NCBI GenBank assembly: GCA_018608405.1
Contig: JABAZP010000015.1
Span: 91,853-155,852 of the forward strand
DNA length: 64,000 nucleotides
From: Flavobacteriales bacterium
GTDB taxonomy: Bacteria > Bacteroidota > Bacteroidia > Flavobacteriales_E > Vicingaceae
Direction of reading: 5' to 3'
Below the pieces are notes generated by a model. That model was not told where the DNA came from and made no database searches. It saw only the letters and a list, made by a program, of their open reading frames with translations. The translations under genes were made by a program, and so were the position numbers. Within the stretch, counting starts at the first letter, position 1. Each line of letters opens with the position of its first letter. This document shows, one piece after another, positions 55,543 to 64,000 of the stretch.

Positions 55543-56744
55543 TCTTCGATGTAAAGCACTAACCCTTTCAAATACTCGCCTTCAGGATGAAAGATAGAAA
55601 CAGGGTGATCTGCAGGCTGAGATAGGTGATGTAATACTTTAACGTTTCGTCGGGCTTCAATAGCCGCTGCCATAATTGTGTTTTCAAACAACTTCCGATC
55701 AACTACTTGACTGCACGAAAAGGTAAACAGAATTCCGCCCTTTTTAATCATAGAAAATGCCTTTGCATTCAAACGCTTATAGCCTTGTACAGCTTTGTGT
55801 TGGGCACTTTTGCTTTTAGCATAAGCAGGCGGATCTAGTATAATTGTATCGTATAATTCTTCCGTTTCGTTCAAGTATTTTAAGGTGTCTTTTGCGAAGC
55901 TTTTATGAATTGTGCAATCTTCGAAATTAATAGCAACATTTCTGTCTGTTAATTCAATGGCTTTTTGCGAACTGTCAACCGAGTGCACTTCAGTTGCACC
56001 TGCTGCTAGAGCATACACACTAAAACCTCCTGAATAACAAAAGGTATTTAATACTTTCTTCCCTTTGGAATACGTTTTTAATAACTCTCTGTTAAAGCGT
56101 TGGTCAATGAAAAATCCTGTTTTCTGACCATTTATCCAATCAATTTCAAATTGGAGATTATGTTCTAAAACAATTTGTGGACTTTCGGCTTCTCCTAACA
56201 AATAGTCATCTTCAATACTTTCTTCACCTTGGCGATGCAGTGCTTTTTCACTTTTAGAATAGACAGCAGTCAATTTATCTCCCATTACCGCTTTCAGTGC
56301 TTTGGCAATAGCAGGTAGCGCATTGGCAAAACCTGCACTATGCGCTTGAACAATGGCAACACTGCCGTAAATATCAACTACCAGTCCTGGTAAACCATCA
56401 CCTTCAGCATGTACTAAACGATAGCAGGTTGTTGATTCAGAATGGGTGAGTTGGAGGGTACTTCTTAGCTGAAACGCAGCTGTTAACTTTCTTTCCCAGA
56501 AATTTGAATTTACCACATCCTTTTTAAAAGAAAGCATTCTTACTGCTATACTTCCTTCAGCAAAGTGACCCACGCCAAGAATCTTTTCATTTTGATCAGC
56601 TACTTGCACCAAGTCCCCTTCTCGCAGCTCTTCTGCATCTTCATCCATCAAGATTTTGTCAATGGCACCTGAAAAAACCCAAGGGTGCTTCCTTTTTAAA
56701 CTCTCACTTCTCTTGGGTTTTAATATAATTGTTGGGTAATTCAT
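55539..56744 (-). CDS. RlmI-like rRNA cytosine-C5 methyltransferase
   Basis: The 401 residues comprise an N-terminal PUA domain (about 1-85, KRKHPWVFSGAI and GVGHFAEGSIAVRML), a connector with HAEGDGLPGLVVDIYG, and a Rossmann methyltransferase domain. VLNTFCYSGGFSVYALAAGA (about 232-251) is the AdoMet loop, LDPPAYAKS the substrate motif, and FTFSCSQVV the cysteine-containing C5-methyltransferase motif. These match the RlmI family (23S m5C1962). It overlaps its neighbours on both sides by four bases. Confidence 0.92.
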   Translation of the reverse strand: MNYPTIILKPKRSESLKRKHPWVFSGAIDKILMDEDAEELREGDLVQVADQNEKILGVGHFAEGSIAVRMLSFKKDVVNSNFWERKLTAAFQLRSTLQLTHSESTTCYRLVHAEGDGLPGLVVDIYGSVAIVQAHSAGFANALPAIAKALKAVMGDKLTAVYSKSEKALHRQGEESIEDDYLLGEAESPQIVLEHNLQFEIDWINGQKTGFFIDQRFNRELLKTYSKGKKVLNTFCYSGGFSVYALAAGATEVHSVDSSQKAIELTDRNVAINFEDCTIHKSFAKDTLKYLNETEELYDTIILDPPAYAKSKSAQHKAVQGYKRLNAKAFSMIKKGGILFTFSCSQVVDRKLFENTIMAAAIEARRNVKVLHHLSQPADHPVSIFHPEGEYLKGLVLYIEE

Positions 56745-57286
56745 TGTTTACTATCTTGTTGATCTTTTATCGGACGCAAACCCGTTTCAAATTCATTATT
56801 TAAATTATTTTCATCAAACCGACAAAGCCGAGCTCTTTTCAGCTTGAGTCTTTCATTCATAGGGCCGGTAAACCGAATGGGTATTTTCTGCTCTAGAACT
56901 CTATCGTTCTCTTCTTGCGCTGCGTTTTTCTCTTCCTTTATGAGATGATCGTAATAGGCATTTATCTTTTCAATTTTTTGTTGTTCCTTAATAATTTGCG
57001 TTTGCGATAGAACTACACTGTCATTTATTACTGCTGTCAAGCCATTTAATTGTTTTACACTTCGATTTTGTACCAAGGTGAAATTTGAATCAATGTATTG
57101 AATTGTTGCAAAATTAAAATTCTTGTTCTCAGTGTTTGTAAATAAGGAATAGTCTAACTTCTCTTCGGTATCAATTGTATCTCCAACGGCAGGGTGCAGA
57201 GGATATACAACCTGTGCAGAAGAGACAAAATAACTTAAGATTAGGGTCCAACAGCACACATAATTAATAATATAGGCTCTATTCAT
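56741..57286 (-). CDS. Secreted protein, paralogue of the next gene
   Basis: The 181 residues begin with a signal peptide ending near SSAQ, then VYPLHPAVGDTIDTEEKLDYSLF, an alternating helical region (QTQIIKEQQKIEKINAYY), IPIRFTGPMNERLK, and ETGLRP near the end. The protein at 57319-57849 shares all of these blocks in the same order, so the two arose by tandem duplication. The C-terminal tail differs. I recognise no family or activity. Confidence 0.75.
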   Translation of the reverse strand: MNRAYIINYVCCWTLILSYFVSSAQVVYPLHPAVGDTIDTEEKLDYSLFTNTENKNFNFATIQYIDSNFTLVQNRSVKQLNGLTAVINDSVVLSQTQIIKEQQKIEKINAYYDHLIKEEKNAAQEENDRVLEQKIPIRFTGPMNERLKLKRARLCRFDENNLNNEFETGLRPIKDQQDSKQ

Positions 57287-57318
57287 TCATGTGCATATTT
57301 AATCACTTTTTAAGCAAC

Positions 57319-57849
57319 TCACCAAGGTCCAAATTGAAGACCTACTTCTCTTGGTCTCAATCCCATTTGAAATTCCTCCATTCTTCGCTGGTCATTTGCT
57401 AGTCGTGCTTTCATTCTATCTTCTTTTTTTAATTGATCAGAAATTGGGCCATCAAAACGGATAGGAATTTTCTTTTCTACGCTTTTATAATCTTCTTGTT
57501 TGGGTTTTTTAGCTTCTTCGGCTAAATATCTGTAGTAAGCGTTTATTTTTTGAATTTTCTGCTGTTCTTCAATAATCTGTTCCTGACTTAATAGCAGGGT
57601 GTCGTTGTAGTATTTTACAGTGTCATTTGACTCTTTAAGAGCTCGATTTTCAATTAATATAAATCCTGAATTTAAATACTTAATGACAGAAAAGTTAAAA
57701 TTGTCGTTTTCTGAAGCAGCAAACAAAGAGTAGTCTAATTTTTCATCACGGTCTATGGTGTCACCAACGGTTGGATGTAAGGGATATACACCTTGAGAAA
57801 AAGAAGGAATGGCAGTGAATAAAAATACTAAGCCAACAAAATACTTCAT
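57319..57849 (-). CDS. Secreted protein, tandem paralogue
   Basis: The 176 residues begin with a signal peptide (MKYFVGLVFLFTAIPSFSQ), then VYPLHPTVGDTIDRDEKLDYSLF, QEQIIEEQQKIQKINAYYRY, IPIRFDGPISDQLKK and MGLRPREVG. It is about half identical to its downstream neighbour by eye. The start overlaps the stop of the preceding acidic-protein gene by one base (TAATG), so translation is coupled. Function unknown. Confidence 0.75.
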   Translation of the reverse strand: MKYFVGLVFLFTAIPSFSQGVYPLHPTVGDTIDRDEKLDYSLFAASENDNFNFSVIKYLNSGFILIENRALKESNDTVKYYNDTLLLSQEQIIEEQQKIQKINAYYRYLAEEAKKPKQEDYKSVEKKIPIRFDGPISDQLKKEDRMKARLANDQRRMEEFQMGLRPREVGLQFGPW

Positions 57850-58172
57850 TAATCTTCTAAGTCAAGGTCTACATCTTCATCTTCGTATTCCTCTCTTGCA
57901 TCATCCGTCAAATTACCATCGTCATCATAATCTTCATCGTCTTCAATCAACTGCTCTGCCATAATTATGGACATCTTGATTAAGTAAATTTTCTCTTCAG
58001 TTTCAAATCTTAATGCACTAACTTTTTCACCATCTTTATTTACAAAGCTGATTAAGTGCTGACTAAACCCTTCAGAGTATTCTAGTTTAATTTGATGTTG
58101 AATGGTGTCATCAAGTTTTTCAAAAGCTGTTACTACTCGAGGTTTGTTGGGAATATTCATTTTGTTTTTCAT
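57849..58172 (-). CDS. Small acidic cytoplasmic protein of unknown function
   Basis: The 107 residues have a folded N-terminal part (VVTAFEKLDDTIQHQIKLEY, then HLISFVNKDGEKVSALRFETEEKIYLIKMS) and a very acidic tail (EDDEDYDDDGN to the end). A second start (MNIPNK) lies four codons in. It is directly adjacent to the deoxyhypusine-synthase-like gene, with no intervening base. Similar short proteins with acidic tails occur in Bacteroidota, but I know no function. Confidence 0.75.
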   Translation of the reverse strand: MKNKMNIPNKPRVVTAFEKLDDTIQHQIKLEYSEGFSQHLISFVNKDGEKVSALRFETEEKIYLIKMSIIMAEQLIEDDEDYDDDGNLTDDAREEYEDEDVDLDLED

Positions 58173-59150
58173 TTACCAGTTTAACAAATATGCAAATATT
58201 AACGGAGCTACGATGGTAGCGTCAGATTCAATTATAAATTTCGGAGTGTTAATATCTAATTTACCCCAAGTTATTTTTTCATTGGGTACTGCGCCTGAGT
58301 ATGATCCGTAGCTTGTTGTACTGTCAGATATTTGACAGAAATAACTCCAAAAAGGTGTGTCTGTTTGTTCCATGTCTTGATACAGCATAGGTACAACGCA
58401 AATCGGGAAATCTCCCGCAATACCGCCTCCAATTTGAAAAAATCCTATTCCGTCTTTTCCTGCTTCTTCAGTGTAATATTTTGCTAAGTAGGTCATGTAT
58501 TCAATTCCTGACTTCATAGTGGAAGGTCTAAGCTCTTCCTTTAAACAATATGAAGCGAAGATATTACCCAAAGTAGAATCTTCCCAACCCGGACAAATAA
58601 TTGGAAGGTTCTTTTCTGCAGCAGCAAGCATCCAAGAATTTTTTGGATCTATTTCATAATACTGTTCCAACTCTTCTGAAATCAATAATTGATATAAATA
58701 CTCATGTGGTAAAAAACGTTGACCATTGTCCTCTGCTTTTTTCCAAAGTTTAAATACATGGCTCTGTAATCTTCGGAATGCTTCTTCTTCAGGAATACAG
58801 GTGTCTGTCACTCGATTTAGTCCTTTCTCTAACAGGTCCCACTCATCTTTAGGAGTTAAATCTCTATAGTTGGGTACTCTTTTGTAGTGAGAGTGAGCCA
58901 CTAAATTCATCAAGTCTTCTTCTAGGTTTGCTCCAGTGCAAGAAATAATTTGAACTTTGTCCTGTCGAATCATTTCAGCCAATGATTTACCTATTTCTGC
59001 AGTGCTCATAGCTCCAGCTAGCGAAATCAACATTTTCTTTCCACTCGCTAAATGCGTTTCATATGCTTCTGCTGCATCTACTAATGCCGCAGCATTAAAG
59101 TGTTTGTAGTGCTCCGTGATGAATTCTCCTATTGGTCCTTTATTTCCCAT
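58173..59150 (-). CDS. Deoxyhypusine-synthase-like protein
   Basis: The 325 residues belong to the deoxyhypusine synthase fold. Visible blocks are MLISLAGAMSTAEIGKSLAEMI (NAD site, about 38-59), CPGWEDSTLGNIFASYC (about 195-211), and the C-terminal YGSYSGAVPNEKITWGKLD, in which the lysine of WGK aligns with the catalytic lysine of the eukaryotic enzyme. Bacteria lack eIF5A, so the substrate must differ; homospermidine or spermidine formation is plausible given the adjacent speA-speB genes. It overlaps speB by eleven bases. Confidence 0.85.
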   Translation of the reverse strand: MGNKGPIGEFITEHYKHFNAAALVDAAEAYETHLASGKKMLISLAGAMSTAEIGKSLAEMIRQDKVQIISCTGANLEEDLMNLVAHSHYKRVPNYRDLTPKDEWDLLEKGLNRVTDTCIPEEEAFRRLQSHVFKLWKKAEDNGQRFLPHEYLYQLLISEELEQYYEIDPKNSWMLAAAEKNLPIICPGWEDSTLGNIFASYCLKEELRPSTMKSGIEYMTYLAKYYTEEAGKDGIGFFQIGGGIAGDFPICVVPMLYQDMEQTDTPFWSYFCQISDSTTSYGSYSGAVPNEKITWGKLDINTPKFIIESDATIVAPLIFAYLLNW

Positions 59151-60003
59151 TTAATTCAAATTTATAACTCAATAACTTATAATACAATTTAGCAGCTAAA
59201 AAATTTGCCGCATGGTTACCTTCAATTGGAGCCAACTCAACAATGTCTAGTCCAACAACGTTTCTTTGTTCAAATACTTTTCGCAGGTATTTTATGGTTT
59301 CATTCCAAAAAAGCCCACCCGGCTCTGGCGTTCCTGTAGCAGGCATAATGGCAGGGTCAAACGCATCTAAATCAATTGTTAAATACACATCATTTGTCAT
59401 TTGGTCGATGGAGTTTTGCATCCAGTCAGTATTGCCGTGCATGTCTTCTGCAAAGTAGCATTTAGCTTTATTAATATACTTTAATTCGCTAACATCCATG
59501 CTTCTAATTCCAATTTGAATCAGGTTGGTGTTTATGCTTGCATCGTAAACTGCGCAAGCGTGGTTGTAGGGTGAACCTAAATATTCAGGTCTTAGATCCG
59601 TATGAGCATCTAACTGTAAAACGGTTAGATTTTCATATTTTTCATAAAATGCTTGAATAATTCCAATACTAATGGAGTGTTCTCCGCCAAAGAAAGTTAA
59701 GAACTTATCCGCTTTCAATAATTTCTTGGTACTCTCATAAATTGTTTCATATACCTTTTCAGGAGAACTTTCTTCGGTAATTGCATCTACAATATGAACA
59801 CCTTGTTTATACACCTCTGAGGCAGTTTCAATGTCGTAAAGCTCCATATTAGCAGAGGCATCTAAAAAGGCTTCAAAACCTTTATCAGCACCTTTTCCCC
59901 AGCTGCTCGTACCATCGTAGGGTATCGATTGTAACCAAACTTTTGCCCTTTCTTTGTTGGCAAATTGGTCTTCTATTCTAGCGTAGTTGTTATTGTCTTC
60001 CAT
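59140..60003 (-). CDS. speB: Agmatinase
   Basis: Manganese ureohydrolase that converts agmatine to putrescine and urea. The 287 residues contain FFGGEHSISIG (about 105-115), LQLDAHTDLRPEY (about 130-142) and LTIDLDAFDPAIMPATGTPEPGG (about 210-232), the three metal-site blocks. Position between an arginine decarboxylase and a deoxyhypusine-synthase-like gene supports agmatine rather than arginine as substrate. It follows speA after twelve bases. Confidence 0.92.
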   Translation of the reverse strand: MEDNNNYARIEDQFANKERAKVWLQSIPYDGTSSWGKGADKGFEAFLDASANMELYDIETASEVYKQGVHIVDAITEESSPEKVYETIYESTKKLLKADKFLTFFGGEHSISIGIIQAFYEKYENLTVLQLDAHTDLRPEYLGSPYNHACAVYDASINTNLIQIGIRSMDVSELKYINKAKCYFAEDMHGNTDWMQNSIDQMTNDVYLTIDLDAFDPAIMPATGTPEPGGLFWNETIKYLRKVFEQRNVVGLDIVELAPIEGNHAANFLAAKLYYKLLSYKFELNGK

Positions 60004-60015
60004 GGTTATTCCAAA

Positions 60016-61422
60016 TTACTTTTTATAGCCTAAAAGTTTGAACATCTCCTCAGCAGACTGCTCATTTCTATACACATAATCAACAATGTTTCCGTGATCA
60101 TCTCGGTCGATAATAATGTGCTTTGGCGATGGAATTAAACAATGTTTTATTCCGCCATAACCGCTAATTGCATCTTGGTACGCCCCGGTGTGGAAAAATC
60201 CTAAATACAAGGGCTCTTTTTCATCTTCGTTGATTTTGGGTAGTAATACTTCTTGGTTTAAATCTTCCGAGTTGTAATAATCAGAATGGTCACAAGAAAT
60301 ACCTCCAATCGCAGTTCGTTGGTATTCATTGTTCCATTTGTTAATGGGCAACAAAATAAATTTTTCGTTGATACTCCAGGCATCAGGAATGGTATTCATT
60401 AAACTGTTATCAATAATGTACCAGGTTTCGGCGTCGTTTTGCTTCTTTTGTTCAATGACTTCAAATATGATTGCACCGCTTTCACCTACCGTATATTTCC
60501 CAAATTCAGTAAAAATATCGGGTTCCATGATATCTTGCTCATCACAAACACTTTTTATGTTGGTTACAATTTCATTGATCATGTAGTTGTAATCGTATTC
60601 AAAACCAAGGTTATTACGAATAGGCAAACCGCCGCCTAAATTGAATGCCGTAAGGGAATCGCACCTTTTCTTTAAGTCAACGTAAAGTTTCAATGCTTTC
60701 ATGAATTCACCCCAGTAGTAAATGGTGTCCTTAATTCCTGAATCAACAAAGAAGTGCAGCATGACTAATTCTACAGACTCTTCATTTTCAATTTCGGAAT
60801 GGTAAAACTCAATCAAATCTGTATTGGCAATGCCCAAACGAGAAGTATAAAAAGAAGCTTGTGGTTCCTCGTTAATGGCCATCCGGATGCCAATTTTAAT
60901 CTTTTTGGAGCAATTTAATTCCTTAATCCTTGCCATTTCGGTCTTACTGTCTAAGACCAAAATCACGTTTTCAAAACCAAATTCAATTAAATCTACAATT
61001 TTTCTGAGGTAATCATCGGTTTTGTAACCGTTGTTGACGATGGTTCTTTTTTTATCGATTTTACCTTCAGAATATAATTTTAAAATTAAATCGATGTCGA
61101 AAGCAGAAGACGTTTCTAAATGCACTTCATGTTTCAACGCTTCAGAAACAACGTGAGAAAAGTGGTTGCACTTGGTGCAATAACAATAGTGGTATTTTCC
61201 ACGGTAATTGTTCTTTTTGATTGCTCGGTTAAAAAGATTTCGAGCTTTCTTTATTTGATCTCCAATTTTTGGGAGGTAAATAAATCGAAACGGTGTACCG
61301 TATTTTTCAATAAGGTACGTTAAGGAAATGCCGTGAAATGTTAGGTTGTCATTCTTTAAGTCAAAGCCTTCTTGAGGAAAGTAATAACTTTGATCTATAA
61401 GGTCGAAATAGGTATTCTTCAT
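60016..61422 (-). CDS. speA: Arginine decarboxylase (PLP-dependent, alanine-racemase fold)
   Basis: Converts arginine to agmatine. The 468 residues are shorter than the E. coli SpeA (about 650). The PLP-lysine region YHYCYCTKCNHF (about 75-86), the glycine-rich phosphate loop AFNLGGGLPI, and ISCDHSDYYNSED are in family order. The shorter length fits the Bacteroidota form. Diaminopimelate decarboxylase shares the fold, but the agmatinase neighbour argues for arginine. It is the first gene of the long minus-strand string; 61423-61504 upstream holds no other feature. Confidence 0.88.
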   Translation of the reverse strand: MKNTYFDLIDQSYYFPQEGFDLKNDNLTFHGISLTYLIEKYGTPFRFIYLPKIGDQIKKARNLFNRAIKKNNYRGKYHYCYCTKCNHFSHVVSEALKHEVHLETSSAFDIDLILKLYSEGKIDKKRTIVNNGYKTDDYLRKIVDLIEFGFENVILVLDSKTEMARIKELNCSKKIKIGIRMAINEEPQASFYTSRLGIANTDLIEFYHSEIENEESVELVMLHFFVDSGIKDTIYYWGEFMKALKLYVDLKKRCDSLTAFNLGGGLPIRNNLGFEYDYNYMINEIVTNIKSVCDEQDIMEPDIFTEFGKYTVGESGAIIFEVIEQKKQNDAETWYIIDNSLMNTIPDAWSINEKFILLPINKWNNEYQRTAIGGISCDHSDYYNSEDLNQEVLLPKINEDEKEPLYLGFFHTGAYQDAISGYGGIKHCLIPSPKHIIIDRDDHGNIVDYVYRNEQSAEEMFKLLGYKK

Positions 61423-61504
61423 TTACCTGTGTTATTTAATATTCGGGTTAAAATTAACAAGCAACAACAAGCTATTGAAGATTCACAATAATTTATTCTA
61501 AGTA

Positions 61505-62750
61505 TTATTTTGTATCCAAATTGTTTTGTCTCGGAGCACGAAGAGCAAGTACAATTAATAACACAATGGTACCATAAGTTGTTGACTTATGGTACCATAG
61601 ATATTTCCTAAAAATACCAAGTAATAATTCCAGATTAAAAAGCAGAATTGTTATTGAAAATAAGATGGTTTTCCAGTTTATAGGAGTTGTTTTAAAACGC
61701 TGTACTTGGAATAAAATTAAATAGCTAAACGCTGGCAATAGTAGTATAAAATTATACAATCGCTGTTGAGGAAAGAACAACGGGATAACTAAGAAAAGGT
61801 AACTCCATTCCCAAAAGAGTTTTAAGGGTTCTGAACTTAGCTTATTAGCCTTTAAAAAATATAGAGTTAAAATTACAAGGCCTGTCCGAATAAGGTATAT
61901 CAAGTATTTGACTTTCTCATGTCCTAAATCAACTAAGTATCTTCTGTGCGTGAGAGAAACTACATTGTCCTGAATATCGGCTATAAAAAGCGTTGATAAC
62001 CAAGCGGCAATGCCATGATTTTTTCGATTATTCATGTCAAAAATAGCCCAGTCTGGGTTTTCTATTGTTAGGGCTTCGATCCAGTTGTTCCACAGTTCTA
62101 AGTTCGAACTCCAACCTAAAAAAACACTTGGAATAAGAATAGCGAAACCAATCGTGCCTATGCTGCCAATAAAGCTGCGCCATTGCAGCTTATAAAGCAG
62201 GTAAGGCAAAAATACAATCGGGGTAATTTTAAAGCAAAGCGCTAACCCTAATAAAAAGCCTGCTAACCATTTACGTTGTTGGTAGAAGGTTTGATTTAAA
62301 GCTTCGAGACAAAGGCATAGAATAAAAATGGTGAGTTGTAAAAGATGAAAATTACTGTACACCCAAAAAAAATGATCCAATGAAAAGAATCGCGCTAGCA
62401 GTAACTCGTTGCTTCGTTTTTAAAAAGGGCTGAAATAGATGTTGGTCTATCAGTTGAAAAACTCGAAATAAGGCAAACAGATTGATTAACTTCCAAAGTA
62501 ATGAGGCCATGCTAATTGGGAGGAGTGTGAAAGGGTAGAGGAGCGTTGTTAAGAATGGATTCCCAAAATAAAACAGGGAAGGTGGATTACCGTAAAGCTT
62601 GGTAAAAATATTTTCCGGTCCAAATAAATCTGATGATGCTTGGAGGTAGACGAAAAAATCACCTGTTCGATTAAATTCGATGATGATAAAAATGAAGAAT
62701 AACAAAGCAAAATAGATAGTACCAATTGCTTTTGCGCTCTGAATTCTCAT
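61505..62750 (-). pseudogene. GT87/DUF2029-type membrane glycosyltransferase, frameshifted in A8
   Basis: Two overlapping frames form one gene. The first (62750 to 62352) has helices and NPFLTTLLYPFTLLP and ends IGSFFLGVQ. The second (62380 to 61505) starts in the other phase with FFWVYSNFHLLQLTIF and continues through GFLLGLALCFKITPIVFLPY. Reading seven instead of eight T residues on the minus strand (A8 at 62365-62372) would fuse them as IGSFFWVYSNFHLLQL. The combined protein is about 415 residues with about ten helices, normal for polyprenol-phosphate-sugar-dependent GT87 enzymes. Homopolymer slippage, sequencing error or real decay are all possible. Confidence 0.75.
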
Positions 62751-62773
62751 TCGCTAAAAGTACAATTTATAGT

Positions 62774-62808
62774 AAAAAAAACTCCTTCGCCCGAGTGGGG
62801 AAGGAGTT
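62774..62808 (-). terminator. Intrinsic terminator of the infC-rpmI-rplT operon
   Basis: The arms AACTCCTTC and GAAGGAGTT (9 bases, perfect) close on an inner CCC/GGG pair and a short loop. On the minus strand they are followed by seven or eight T residues. It lies 32 bases after the rplT stop, and 23 bases before the GT87 start. Confidence 0.9.
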
Positions 62809-62839
62809 CCTAAATAAGTTTAATTACAGAGGTTTTATA

Positions 62840-63184
62840 TTACTTTACTGCTTTTACAATTGCTTCGAATGCTTTCGCATCATTCATTGCTAGGTCAGCT
62901 AATACTTTTCTATTCAACTGAATATCTTTCTTAGCTAATTTTCCCATGAATTCTGAATAAGACATATCGTGCAATCTAGTTGCAGCATTAATTCTTTGAA
63001 TCCATAAACCTCTAAAGTTTCTTTTCTTCAATTTTCTGCCTGTGTATGCATATACACCTGCTTTTTCTACTGCGTTTTTAGCAACAGTGTGGACATTCTT
63101 TCTTCTTCCGAAGTATCCTTTCGCCTGCTTGAGGACTTTTTTTCTACGAGCTTTTGCAGCTACTGAATTTGTTGACTTAGGCAT
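62840..63184 (-). CDS. rplT: 50S ribosomal protein L20
   Basis: Early-assembly large-subunit protein that binds 23S rRNA. The 114 residues open with [21 protein letters not shown] and contain [25 protein letters not shown], the L20 core. Position after rpmI and before a strong terminator is the classical infC-rpmI-rplT order. The 100-base gap to rpmI could hold an L20-binding site, but I cannot show one. Confidence 0.98.
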   Translation of the reverse strand: MPKSTNSVAAKARRKKVLKQAKGYFGRRKNVHTVAKNAVEKAGVYAYTGRKLKKRNFRGLWIQRINAATRLHDMSYSEFMGKLAKKDIQLNRKVLADLAMNDAKAFEAIVKAVK

Positions 63185-63284
63185 TTTATTTTCGTTTTTT
63201 GGAGTATCGTGGTTTGTTTAAAACACTTGTACTAACGATATTCCGGGTTTTGTTAATTTTTATTTTACGATAACCAGAAAGGTT

Positions 63285-63482
63285 TTACTTCATGCACAAT
63301 TGCAACTTAATGTTAGACTCGTCGGCCTTGTGCACTAATGTTGCTGCGGTTAAGTTTCTCTTTCTTTTTTTAGCTTTCTTGGTCAAAATGTGACTTTTGA
63401 AAGCATGCTTTCTTTTGATTTTTCCTGACCCCGTAATCTTAAAACGCTTTTTGGCGCTTGAGGTCGTCTTCATTTTTGGCAT
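63285..63482 (-). CDS. rpmI: 50S ribosomal protein L35
   Basis: The 65 residues read [20 protein letters not shown] then [19 protein letters not shown], the full L35 pattern. It lies 24 bases after infC and 100 bases before rplT. Confidence 0.97.
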   Translation of the reverse strand: MPKMKTTSSAKKRFKITGSGKIKRKHAFKSHILTKKAKKRKRNLTAATLVHKADESNIKLQLCMK

Positions 63483-63506
63483 GTGTTCTTCTATTTTAAT
63501 TTAAAC

Positions 63507-64000
63507 TTATTTATTTTTCTTTTTTGGAGCGATCATCATAATCATTCGCTTTCCTTCCATTTTTGGCATTGACTCTACCGTTGCTACCTCTTCTAATGCT
63601 TGCGCAAATTTTAGCAACAGTATTTGTCCTTTGTCCTTAAACAAAATCGAACGACCTTTAAAGAATACATAAGCTTTCACTTTTGCACCTTCAGCAATGA
63701 ACTTTTCAGCATGTTTCAGCTTAAATTCATAATCGTGGTCATCTGTGTTTGGTCCGAATCTAATTTCCTTAATTACAACCTTCACCGCTTTCGCCTTCAT
63801 TTCTTTCTGGCGCTTTTTCTGCTCGTACAAGAATTTCTTGTAATCGATAATTTTAACTACAGGCGGCGTTGCATTAGGTGAAATCTCTACCAAGTCTAAA
63901 CCTGCGTCTTGAGCAAACTGCAGGGCTTCTTGGATGGAATAAACGCCTTGTTCTATTCCTTCTCCAACTACTCTAACATCTTTAGCAGAAATTTTTTCGT
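63507..64000 (-). CDS. infC: Translation initiation factor IF-3, 5' end outside the window
   Basis: The frame is open to the window edge. The N-terminal domain enters with [20 protein letters not shown] and [20 protein letters not shown]. The linker [20 protein letters not shown] and the C-terminal domain ([20 protein letters not shown] through [15 protein letters not shown]) are complete. About 163 codons are visible, so only a short N-terminal piece and the start codon are missing. An apparent TTG start at 63893 is internal. Confidence 0.96.
   Translation of the reverse strand, partial: EKISAKDVRVVGEGIEQGVYSIQEALQFAQDAGLDLVEISPNATPPVVKIIDYKKFLYEQKKRQKEMKAKAVKVVIKEIRFGPNTDDHDYEFKLKHAEKFIAEGAKVKAYVFFKGRSILFKDKGQILLLKFAQALEEVATVESMPKMEGKRMIMMIAPKKKNK

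Noticed and set aside
63507-63893. IF-3 start at the TTG at 63893
   Set aside because: The same frame is open upstream and encodes the conserved IF-3 N-terminal domain up to the window edge, so that TTG is internal.

Overview
The window looks like a chromosomal segment of a Bacteroidota bacterium, most likely of the order Flavobacteriales (possibly a Crocinitomicaceae or Cryomorphaceae relative; this placement is inferred, no marker tree was run). Supporting evidence is the low GC content, a type IX secretion C-terminal sorting domain (3584-5638), several TAnnTTTG promoter elements, many outer-membrane or periplasmic lipoproteins, and gene families typical of the phylum. Genes are tightly packed, with many ATGA and TAATG overlaps. 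I saw no tRNA, rRNA, CRISPR array, prophage or insertion sequence.

Layout. 0.1-3.6 kb: pfkA and priA. 3.6-8.4 kb: a T9SS-secreted repeat protein, two membrane proteins, mqnA and an EI24-family protein. 8.4-10.4 kb: a decayed restriction-modification pair. 10.5-14.5 kb: proline dehydrogenase, fabD, a Bax-inhibitor-1 protein, folE and a PTPS/QueD enzyme. 14.7-20.4 kb: pepD, mqnB-mqnD (futalosine route to menaquinone, together with mqnA), hldD and a large membrane protein. 20.4-28.7 kb: a glycosyltransferase, a MerR regulator, an M23 peptidase, alaS, a sigma-54 activator lacking a DNA-binding domain, and a NatAB-like ABC exporter. 28.8-36 kb: a broken collagen-like lipoprotein, msrB, tex, pyrR-pyrB, a STAS protein and rnz. 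36.1-37.8 kb: a repeat-rich, hairpin-rich patch next to a lipoprotein gene whose 3' end lies inside the repeat. 37.8-45.9 kb: a sodium:solute symporter, an RlmL-like methyltransferase, an envelope operon (LptF/G, GT4, dapD, GT9) and a START-like protein. 46-48.1 kb: a broken 7TMR-DISM/SpoIIE phosphatase. 48.2-53 kb: a vWA/MoxR pair, lipoprotein MsrA and a GNAT-nitrilase fusion. 53.3-61.4 kb: a long minus-strand gene string ending in a polyamine cluster (speA, speB, a deoxyhypusine-synthase-like gene). 61.5-64 kb: a broken GT87-type membrane glycosyltransferase and the infC-rpmI-rplT operon with a clear terminator.

Main biological message. Housekeeping genes are intact, but at least five accessory genes carry reading-frame lesions: the DNA methyltransferase (in-frame TGA), its partner endonuclease (frameshift plus TGA), the collagen-like lipoprotein (TAG), the 7TMR-DISM/SpoIIE protein (TAA plus frameshift) and the GT87 protein (frameshift in an A8 run). 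The GNAT-nitrilase fusion may have a sixth lesion at its extreme 5' end. Each nonsense codon can be explained by a single C:G to T:A transition, and each proposed frameshift lies in an A/T homopolymer. This suggests ongoing gene decay under AT-biased mutation. For the homopolymer cases, transcriptional slippage or sequencing error are alternatives.

I did not find a convincing new multi-gene system. The most interesting unexplained items are the structured repeat patch at 36.7-37.2 kb, the polyamine operon with a deoxyhypusine-synthase homologue, and the clustered lesions.
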